Below are positions 1 to 5,264 of a stretch of 7,973 nt of DNA, in pieces. The DNA is taken from NCBI GenBank assembly GCA_020201235.1, contig JAIVHD010000304.1:4731-12703 (forward strand), read 5' to 3'. The stretch's first letter is position 1. Each line of letters starts with the position of its first letter. The notes under the pieces are model-generated. The model was not told the DNA's origin. It was given only the letters and a program-made list of their open reading frames with translations, and searched no databases. The DNA comes from Lysobacteraceae bacterium (GTDB taxonomy: Bacteria > Pseudomonadota > Gammaproteobacteria > Xanthomonadales > Wenzhouxiangellaceae). The position numbers and the translations under genes were made by a program.

Positions 1-759
1 TTCCCGCCGGGCGCGGCCGATGATGCCGCCGACGAGGACCTGCAGAAAATCGAGTCGATTCTCGATGCGGCCCGCCATTGGCTCAGAGCCTGGCAGGCAT
101 GGCAGGCCGGTGATGCGCCGCGACCGGCAGATAACCATCAGCTCGAGGCGCTGGTGCCGTTGCTTGAAGGCGACCAGCCGCTGTTTCTGCACGCCAACCG
201 CCAGAAAGAAATTGAGGCCGCGCTCGACTGGGCCGGACGTCAACAGTTCGATCGCGTGATTATGGTCGCCGGACCCGACCTGCAATATGTCGCCACCCGC
301 CTGGCGGCTGATGCCATTCCGGTGATTCTCAACGGCGTGTATCAAATGCCGACGCGCCGCTGGGAGCCCTACGACATGGCCTACGCCGCAGCGGCTGAAC
401 TTCACCGCGCCGGCGTCCTCTTCGCCATCGGCGATGGCGGCGGCGGGTTTAGCGCGACCAACGCGCGCAACCTGCCGTTCCACGCCGGCAGCTCGGCCGC
501 ATTCGGCCTGCCGGCCGACGCGGCTTTGAAAAGCGTCACGCTATGGCCCGCGCAAATCCTCGGCATCGACGATCAGCTAGGCTCGCTGGCCGCCGGCAAG
601 CGCGCCTCGCTCATCATCACCAACGGGGACCCGCTTGAACCCATGACCCAGATTCAACGGGTCTGGATCGACGGCCAGGAATACGACCTGCAACGCGACA
701 AGCAACGGCGGCTGTACCAGCGCTACCGCGCCCGGATTCAGGCCGGGCAGAATGACTGA
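1..759 (+). CDS. Imidazolonepropionase-like amidohydrolase, C-terminal part (5' end outside window)
   Basis: The frame is open from the first base to a TGA at 757-759, giving 252 visible residues; the N-terminus, with any signal peptide and the HxH metal motif, lies upstream. The fold-typical C-terminal half is recognisable: a strand-5-like LFLHA with His64 (window numbering), then a VILNGVYQMPTRRWEPYD stretch, then FAIGDGGGG with Asp145, NARNLPFHAG, and the classic end ALKSVTLWPAQILGIDDQLGSLAAGKRA... leading to a GDPLEPMTQIQRVWIDG strand. This matches the amidohydrolase superfamily (PF01979), in the imidazolonepropionase-related group often found as exported hydrolases in gammaproteobacteria. 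Such enzymes hydrolyse C-N bonds; the substrate cannot be told from sequence. The strand-6 position reads VAGPD rather than showing a metal-binding His, so the metal site may be atypical. A GTG at 154 would be only an internal codon. The gene converges on the efflux adaptor gene and overlaps its last 22 bases. Confidence 0.85.
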   Translation, partial: FPPGAADDAADEDLQKIESILDAARHWLRAWQAWQAGDAPRPADNHQLEALVPLLEGDQPLFLHANRQKEIEAALDWAGRQQFDRVIMVAGPDLQYVATRLAADAIPVILNGVYQMPTRRWEPYDMAYAAAAELHRAGVLFAIGDGGGGFSATNARNLPFHAGSSAAFGLPADAALKSVTLWPAQILGIDDQLGSLAAGKRASLIITNGDPLEPMTQIQRVWIDGQEYDLQRDKQRRLYQRYRARIQAGQND

Positions 760-1877
760 CCGAATCCGTCAGACACCGGGCGACGGATGAGCGGGGACCG
801 GGAATACACCGGCCCGGCTTTGGGCGGGTCGCCAAGGATGCGGACTTCCTGGCCGGGCCGCAGGCGCTCGTTGCCGCGGATCACGACCCGGTCGCCGGAC
901 TGGATCGGTCCCCTGACTTCGATCATTTCCTCAGAGCCGATGCCGACCGATACGCGAATCTGGCGGGCGGTGTTTTCGTCGTCGACGATGTAGATCGATG
1001 CGCCATCGCCACGCAGCACCAGCGCATCGCGTGGCACGGCCAGCACTTCGCGGACATCGGCGGTGGGGATGGTCACGCGCACGGCCTGGCCGACCGGCAG
1101 CCGTTGCTCAAGATTGAGACGCAGCTCGAACACATGGCTGGATTCGTTGCCCAGGCTAACCAGCGTGCGCAATGGCGCGGCCATAACCTCCTCGCCAAGC
1201 CGCACCGCCAACTCGTCGCCGGGCTGAATGAAGCGGTAATAGGACAGCGGCGCGCGCGCGACCACTTCGAGGTCGTTCGGGTTGTAGATGCGCAGCACCG
1301 GGCTGCCGACCGAAACGCGCTCGCCCGCCTGGACCCGGCGCTCGGCAACAATGCCGTCGAACGGCGCACGCATGCGGGTCCGGTCGATCTGGTCCTGGAC
1401 CTGGGCCAGCCGGCTTTTGGCGACCGTGAGGTTGCTCAGCGAAATGTCGCGCTCCGACCGCGTCTGGTCGATCTGCGTACGCGAGGCCAAATTGCTTTCG
1501 GCCAGACTCTGGTAGCGGCTCAACTCGGCCTCGAGAAACAGCAGGCTGGCCTCGACGCTGGCGATCTCGGCCTGCAGCTCCTCGGCCCTCAATCGCAGCA
1601 CGGTGTCCTCGATTCGGGCCAGCACGTCACCGGACTTGAAGCGCTCGCCGATTTCGGCAATCTCGAGCAGCCGCCCTTCGACCTCGGCCGAGAGCACAGC
1701 GTCAGCGCGCGATAACACCGTGCCGGAGACCTGCATGGTCGGGGCCATGGTGATCACCCGCGCCTGGTCGATGACGACCGGGGCGGCCTGGCCGAATTGC
1801 GCATGCAGCGGGGTGGCGAAGACAACGGCGGCCAGCAGCCAGGTTTTAATCAGCGGTCTACGGAAAAACAGGTTCAT
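738..1877 (-). CDS. RND efflux periplasmic adaptor (membrane fusion protein, HlyD/AcrA family)
   Basis: This 379-residue protein would bridge an inner-membrane RND permease and an outer-membrane channel. Residues 1-26 form a signal peptide (RRP...K, hydrophobic LLAAVVFA, cleavage after LHA). No lipobox Cys is visible, so it is probably soluble or peripheral rather than a lipoprotein. A lipoyl/barrel-sandwich half follows at about 50-92 (VSGTVLSR..., VEGRLLEIAEIGERFKSGDVL). A short coiled-coil hairpin spans about 95-170, the second lipoyl half is RMRAPFDGIVAERRVQAGERV, then come the beta-barrel and membrane-proximal domains, ending at RPGQEVRILG plus a 25-residue basic tail. The ATG overlaps the permease TGA as ATGA (1874-1877) and is preceded by AAGGA with an 8-nt spacer, so translation is probably coupled to the permease. 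Because the upstream permease is disrupted, this protein may have lost its partner. The order permease-then-adaptor is the reverse of acrAB. Confidence 0.9.
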   Translation of the reverse strand: MNLFFRRPLIKTWLLAAVVFATPLHAQFGQAAPVVIDQARVITMAPTMQVSGTVLSRADAVLSAEVEGRLLEIAEIGERFKSGDVLARIEDTVLRLRAEELQAEIASVEASLLFLEAELSRYQSLAESNLASRTQIDQTRSERDISLSNLTVAKSRLAQVQDQIDRTRMRAPFDGIVAERRVQAGERVSVGSPVLRIYNPNDLEVVARAPLSYYRFIQPGDELAVRLGEEVMAAPLRTLVSLGNESSHVFELRLNLEQRLPVGQAVRVTIPTADVREVLAVPRDALVLRGDGASIYIVDDENTARQIRVSVGIGSEEMIEVRGPIQSGDRVVIRGNERLRPGQEVRILGDPPKAGPVYSRSPLIRRPVSDGFGQSFCPA

Positions 1878-4222
1878 GCATAGTTTCCTTGTGCCGGCAT
1901 GATCTCGCGAACCTTGGCGCCGCTCTTTTCTTCGTTCATTCTCAGCAGGCTCGGCAGCAGAATCAATGTGAATAAAGTACTGATCGCCATGCCGCCGACG
2001 ATGACCGCGGCCAGGCCGCGATACAGCTCGGTGCCGGCGCCGGGAATCAGCAGCAGCGGCAACATGCCGAACAGACTGGTGAAGGTGCTCATCAGAATCG
2101 GGCGCAGACGCAGGCTGACTGCCTGGTGTACGGCTTGCTTGCGGTCGACGCCATCGCGCTCGGCATCGCGTGCGCGATACACCAGCAAAATGGCATTGTT
2201 GACGACCAGGCCGAGCAGGATGACGAAACCGATCATGGTCAGCATGTCCATCGCCTGGCCGTAAATCAGGTCGACCAGCCGAAGCCCGATGACGCCGCCG
2301 ACCGTGGCCATCGGCAAGGTCATGATCACCAGCAGCGAATCCTTAAACGACCGGAACAGGGCCGAAATCAGCAGGTACAGGATGATGATCGCCAACACGA
2401 AACTGCCCGACAGGTTGCGCAGCGTTTCGCCCAGCGCCTCGGCCGTGCCGCGATAGGTAATGACGCCGTCGGCGGGCATTGCCGAGCGGATGGCGGGCTC
2501 GACCTCGGTGCGCAGAATGTCCAGCGCGGTCTCCATCGGCATGCCCGACGGCGGCGTGACTTGCAGCGTCAGCGTCCTGCTGCGGTCGACCCGGCGGATC
2601 TCGTCCGGGCCCGCAGTTCGGCTCAGCGAGACCAGCTCGCCCAAGGTCACGATATCGCCGGTCGGCGAGGCCAGCGGCATGGCCAGCAATTCTTCTGGTG
2701 TGGCCCAGCGTTCGCCGCGCAGAATCACGTCAAGCCGGCGATCACCATCGAAGTATTCGCCGAGGAACGCGCCGTTGCCCATGGCCCGCACCAGCGTCGC
2801 GACGTCGTTGCGGGTCCAGCCTAACTCGGCGATTCGGCGGTCGTCCGGCACCAGGCGCAATTCCGGCTCGCCCAGTTCCAGACCGGGGTCTGGCCTGACG
2901 TTGGCCTCGGGCATGACTTCGGCTAGGCGGGCCACGCCGATCTGGCCGGCCTCCAGCAGCTGTTCAAACTGCGCGGCCTGCAGGTCGACGTCGATCCTGC
3001 GCCCGCCGCGGCCGCCGAAAATGGGGCGGCGGTTGGCCCGGCCGAAGGTGTCCGGAAAGCCGGCCAGGATCTCGTTGTTGACTTTTTCGATCAGTTCGTC
3101 CGAGCGAGCAGGGTCTTCGGCGCGAATTCCGAGAAATGCGCCGCTGCCGAAGAAACCGAGAAAGGTGTTGCGAATTTGCGGCTGCTTCTCGCCGCTGAGG
3201 TAGGGCTTGATCCTTTCGTTGATGACGTCGACCAGCTCGCGCTGCGCGGTTTCGGGACCCATGCCGGGCGGGGTCAGTACGAACGCCGAGATGAAGTTCT
3301 GGTTGCCCTCGGGCAGGTAATCGGCCGGCGGCAGCAGAAAAGCGCCAATCGCCAGCGGCACACCGATCAGGCCGGCAATCCATCCGATTCGGCGCTTGCG
3401 CGTGTCGGTCATCAGCATCACAAAATCCGCCGCGTTGCGCCACCAGCTCTGATGCCGGTCATTCATCGCGCGATCGCCCAGCAGACGATAGGACGCGGCC
3501 GGCAATACAATAATCGCGACCAGCAGCGAGCATACAATGGCGGCCGAGATCACCACCGCCAGATCGGCGAACAGCTGCCCGGCCTCGTCTTTCAAAAACA
3601 GCACCGGCAGAAAAATTGCGACCGTAGTTGCAGTCGAGGCCAGCAGCGCGCCCCAGACCTGGCCGGCGCCGCGGTCGGCTGACTCAAGCGCATCGCGGCC
3701 CTGCTCGCGCTGACGAACGATGTTTTCGAGCACCACAATCGCGGCATCAAGCACCATGCCGGTGGCAAACGCCAGGCCGGCCAAAGAGATCACGTTCAGC
3801 GAGCGACCGAATCCGTCGAGCACCAGGAATGAAAAGCACAGGCACAGCGGGATGGCAAGCGCGACCATCAGGGTCGCGCGAAGTCGCCGGAAGAACCACC
3901 ACAGCACGCCGATGGCCAGCATCATGCCGATCAACAGGTTGGTGATGACCATGCGTACCGATTGCTTGATGTAGATGGTGTCGTCGGAGACCTGAATCAT
4001 TGTCAGGCCGGCCGGATCGAGATGGCTTTGCTGTAACTCGGCCACGGTCGCTTTGAGCTCGTCCATGACGCTCAGGACATTCACGCCCGGCTCGGCGATC
4101 ACGTTCATCGCGATCGACGGGCTGGCGTTTTGGGTCATGCCGCCGCTGGAGTCGCGCATGACCCGCTCGATTGTCGCGACATCGCCCAGAAACACGGGCC
4201 GGCCATCGCGCCATTCGAGCAC
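1874..4222 (-). CDS. C-terminal open frame of the RND permease (782 codons from GTG 4222)
   Basis: This is the large remaining open frame, which a gene caller would report as a separate RND protein. The GTG at 4222 is an ordinary Val codon inside LANLVLEWRDGRPV; homology continues upstream in this frame to about 4267 with no ribosome-binding site at 4222, so the start is artificial. It contains TM2-TM6 (from about VITNLLIGMMLAIGVLWWFF), the second periplasmic porter domain (YLPEGNQNFISAFVLTPPG onward) and TM7-TM12 (from about LSGSFVLAIIILYLLI), ending KVREIMPAQGNYA. In TM4 the first of AcrB's two proton-relay aspartates is kept and the second position is Ala. In TM10 the AcrB Lys940 position is Asn. 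Both substitutions occur in other RND branches as far as I recall. Lacking TM1 and part of the first porter domain, it is unlikely to work alone. Confidence 0.75.
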   Translation of the reverse strand: MLEWRDGRPVFLGDVATIERVMRDSSGGMTQNASPSIAMNVIAEPGVNVLSVMDELKATVAELQQSHLDPAGLTMIQVSDDTIYIKQSVRMVITNLLIGMMLAIGVLWWFFRRLRATLMVALAIPLCLCFSFLVLDGFGRSLNVISLAGLAFATGMVLDAAIVVLENIVRQREQGRDALESADRGAGQVWGALLASTATTVAIFLPVLFLKDEAGQLFADLAVVISAAIVCSLLVAIIVLPAASYRLLGDRAMNDRHQSWWRNAADFVMLMTDTRKRRIGWIAGLIGVPLAIGAFLLPPADYLPEGNQNFISAFVLTPPGMGPETAQRELVDVINERIKPYLSGEKQPQIRNTFLGFFGSGAFLGIRAEDPARSDELIEKVNNEILAGFPDTFGRANRRPIFGGRGGRRIDVDLQAAQFEQLLEAGQIGVARLAEVMPEANVRPDPGLELGEPELRLVPDDRRIAELGWTRNDVATLVRAMGNGAFLGEYFDGDRRLDVILRGERWATPEELLAMPLASPTGDIVTLGELVSLSRTAGPDEIRRVDRSRTLTLQVTPPSGMPMETALDILRTEVEPAIRSAMPADGVITYRGTAEALGETLRNLSGSFVLAIIILYLLISALFRSFKDSLLVIMTLPMATVGGVIGLRLVDLIYGQAMDMLTMIGFVILLGLVVNNAILLVYRARDAERDGVDRKQAVHQAVSLRLRPILMSTFTSLFGMLPLLLIPGAGTELYRGLAAVIVGGMAISTLFTLILLPSLLRMNEEKSGAKVREIMPAQGNYA

Positions 4223-4265
4223 CAGGTTGGCCAGGTCGGCAATATCGTACTGCCCGGCAAAGCGG

Positions 4266-4739
4266 ATCCTGATACTCGATAATCGACCGGCTATTGCCCT
4301 CTTGCGGGATGATTGCGAACCAGGCCATGGTGTCGCCGAACTGGTCGGAGCCGACCCGGACTGTGGGTTCGGTAACGTCGGCCGGATACGATGAAACCTG
4401 ATTGAGGCGATTGATGACCTCGATCAAGGCCCGGTTGAGGTCGGCATCGACGTCAAATTCCAACGATACCGATCCCCGACCCTGGCTGGCGCTCGAATTC
4501 ATGCGTTTCAGCCCGGGCACGTCGCGCAGTTGCTTCTCCTGGGGCTCGACGATTTCGGATTCGACTTCGGCCGGCGCGGCGGCGCGCCAACTGGTCGAAA
4601 TTGAAATGGTCGGCCGGTCGATGTTGGGCGTCATTTGCACCGGCAGACGTGACAGGCTCAGCAAGCCGAAGATCACCAGCAAAATGCAGCCTACAGCGAC
4701 CGCGACAGGGTTACTCAGACCTAAACGTGTTAAAGGCAC
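4266..4739 (-). pseudogene. N-terminal fragment of the RND permease (real homology ends at about 4266)
   Basis: This is the 158-codon in-frame part of the broken permease, starting at GTG 4739. AAGGA at 4751-4747 with a 7-nt spacer supports the start, and the sequence begins MPLTRLGLSNPVAVAVG as RND permeases typically do. It contains TM1 and the start of the periplasmic porter domain (AAPAEVESEIVEPQEKQL, ending SRSIIEYQD). The frame stays open beyond the junction down to 3747, but those 172 further codons are an out-of-frame, Arg/Pro-rich reading of the second half of the gene and carry no RND homology. If translated, the product would be a 330-residue hybrid with a single membrane anchor and no transport core. 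Confidence 0.8.
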
Positions 4740-4746
4740 TGCTGCA

Positions 4747-4751
4747 TCCTT
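4747..4751 (-). promoter_or_regulatory. Ribosome-binding site fixing the GTG start of the RND permease
   Basis: AAGGA on the minus strand sits 7 nt before the GTG at 4739-4737. The only nearby ATG (4747-4745) overlaps this site and is out of frame, which supports GTG as the true start. Confidence 0.65.
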
Positions 4752-4785
4752 GGAAATCGAAAAGAATCAATCTAGTATGACCGGT

Positions 4786-4829
4786 TTGACGTCAATCAAA
4801 CGTCAATTCGGGACCGTGCGTTCGTCAAT
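4786..4829. promoter_or_regulatory. Operator-like cluster upstream of the efflux operon: three CGTCAAT direct repeats and a 10-bp palindrome
   Basis: CGTCAAT occurs at 4790-4796, 4801-4807 and 4823-4829, so the copies start 11 and 22 bp apart and lie on one face of the helix. The first two extend to ACGTCAAT and are separated by a 4-bp AT-rich spacer within the 11-bp step. That 7+4 layout is typical of binding sites for OmpR/PhoB-family response regulators. The first copy also forms the perfect palindrome TTGACGTCAA (4786-4795). The cluster lies 47-90 bp before the permease start codon, where an operator or activator site would be expected. On the minus strand TTGACG also resembles a -35 box, but no convincing -10 sits at the right distance. 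The binding protein is not identified and no regulator gene is in the window. Confidence 0.45.
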
Positions 4830-5031
4830 GCGTTACGGTCCTGAAGCGGCCTGTGGCGCGTGTTGCCGCCGTGTGCGAGGCTGGCCGGGGCAAAAACCGG
4901 ACGCCAGTCGCGCCGTCGGACGCGCTTATGGACCGCCGATTGCCCAATAAGTGCCCGCGCTCTAGGGGTTTTTTCGGATTTCGTGATTGCCTGGTTGACT
5001 CAGCCACGCCGAGACAGGAAAGGCACGGAAC

Positions 5032-5058
5032 CGCAGATTACGCAGATTCACGCAGATT
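5032..5058. repeat. Three near-tandem CGCAGATT units
   Basis: CGCAGATT occurs at 5032-5039, 5041-5048 and 5051-5058, separated by 1 and 2 bases (steps of 9 and 10 bp) and running into a T-run to 5063. I recall similar ACGCAGATT-type short-period repeats scattered between genes in many environmental bacterial genomes, but this is from memory and no search was made. The units are too short and too close together for a CRISPR array. The role is unknown. Confidence 0.6.
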
Positions 5059-5100
5059 TTTTTATCTCGAATTTTTTGCTTTCGATTCATTTCATACACG

Positions 5101-5124
5101 CCGATGCGGTATCTTTTGCATCGG
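5101..5124 (+). repeat. Inverted repeat (7-bp stem) in the leader of the GMC gene
   Basis: CCGATGC (5101-5107) pairs perfectly with GCATCGG (5118-5124) around a 10-nt loop. No T-run follows, so it is not a standard terminator. It could be an operator or an mRNA hairpin, or chance. Confidence 0.35.
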
Positions 5125-5194
5125 ATTATGCGGCTTCCGGTCGAGCTGGCGACAATCCGGGTTCAACCAGGCTGTGCTTCGGGGTAAAGCCTTG

Positions 5195-5229
5195 CATCCG
5201 CTAAAACACAAAAAAGCAGTTCGCGGATG
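5195..5229 (+). repeat. Inverted repeat CATCCGC/GCGGATG before the GMC start
   Basis: CATCCGC (5195-5201) and GCGGATG (5223-5229) are perfect reverse complements with a 21-nt A-rich spacer, ending 24 bp before the ribosome-binding site of the oxidoreductase. The arrangement fits a repressor site of two half-sites about two helical turns apart (28 bp between arm starts) less well than a loose mRNA hairpin. Function is unproven. Confidence 0.3.
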
Positions 5230-5253
5230 AAAACTAACCTTCAATCCGGGCAC

Positions 5254-5258
5254 AGGAG
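5254..5258 (+). promoter_or_regulatory. Ribosome-binding site of the GMC oxidoreductase
   Basis: AGGAG with a 6-nt spacer to the ATG at 5265. It selects this start over the in-frame upstream sequence and over the overlapping frame beginning at 5227. Confidence 0.75.
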
Positions 5259-5264
5259 TCTCAC

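Larger units (their letters stand above)
1874..4739 (-). pseudogene. RND (HAE-1 type) efflux permease, disrupted by internal deletion and frameshift
   Basis: Read from the GTG at 4739 leftward, the gene starts as a normal proton-driven RND permease: TM1 at about residues 8-30, then RLPVQMTPNIDRPTISIST and the first porter strands. At D158 (codon 4268-4266) the correct reading jumps to another frame, where IRFAGQYDIADLANLV continues the same protein to the TGA at 1874. Joined, the two parts give about 955 residues; intact family members have about 1030-1050. The gap corresponds to the segment between the S-x-x-EYxD strand and the R-x-x-G-x-Y strand of the porter domain, roughly 70-80 residues. 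The rest looks complete: TM2-TM12, GMVLDAAIVVLEN in TM4 (Asp codon 3746-3748), GLVVNNAILLV in TM10 and the second porter and docking regions. A working trimer is unlikely. The alternative to a real deletion is an assembly or cloning error at 4266-4269. Confidence 0.85.
4740..5264. other. Divergent 525-bp intergenic region between efflux operon and GMC gene
   Basis: The region separates the minus-strand permease from the plus-strand oxidoreductase. It holds the operator-like repeats (4786-4829), a GC-rich stretch of about 200 bp with no recognisable feature, the CGCAGATT repeats with a following T-run (5032-5063), and the leader of the oxidoreductase gene with two short inverted repeats. Short open frames here (for example 4853-5230 and the minus-strand 4825-5007) lack good ribosome-binding sites and look compositionally random, so I do not call genes. 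No tRNA, known riboswitch or clear promoter was seen. Confidence 0.6.

Noticed and set aside
2126..3682. Long plus-strand open frames opposite the permease (2126-2824, 2460-3203, 3176-3682)
   Set aside because: They are antisense shadows of a GC-rich gene with clear RND homology on the minus strand. Their products are Arg/Gln/Ser-rich with no recognisable domain.
3747..4265. Continuation of the N-terminal permease frame beyond the junction
   Set aside because: It is the out-of-frame reading of the permease second half, Arg/Pro-rich and without RND motifs; only the first 158 codons are real.
4255..4285. Programmed ribosomal frameshift at the permease break
   Set aside because: No slippery heptamer is present, and a frame change alone would not restore the 70-80 missing residues.
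4786..4830. Sigma-70 promoter using TTGACG as -35 for the efflux operon
   Set aside because: None of the TTGACG copies on the minus strand has a TATAAT-like hexamer 16-18 bp downstream, so I kept the repeats as an operator-like cluster only.
4961..4977. Rho-independent terminator at CCCGCGCTCTAGGGG followed by TTTTTT
   Set aside because: The stem would be only 3-4 bp with an 8-nt loop, and no gene on the plus strand ends nearby.
5032..5058. CRISPR-like array
   Set aside because: The repeats are only 8 nt with 1-2 nt between them; there are no spacers and no cas genes.
4825..5230. Small open frames in the divergent region (4825-5007 minus; 4853-5230, 4860-5204 plus)
   Set aside because: They lack good ribosome-binding sites, overlap each other, run through the CGCAGATT repeats and give low-complexity products with no family likeness.
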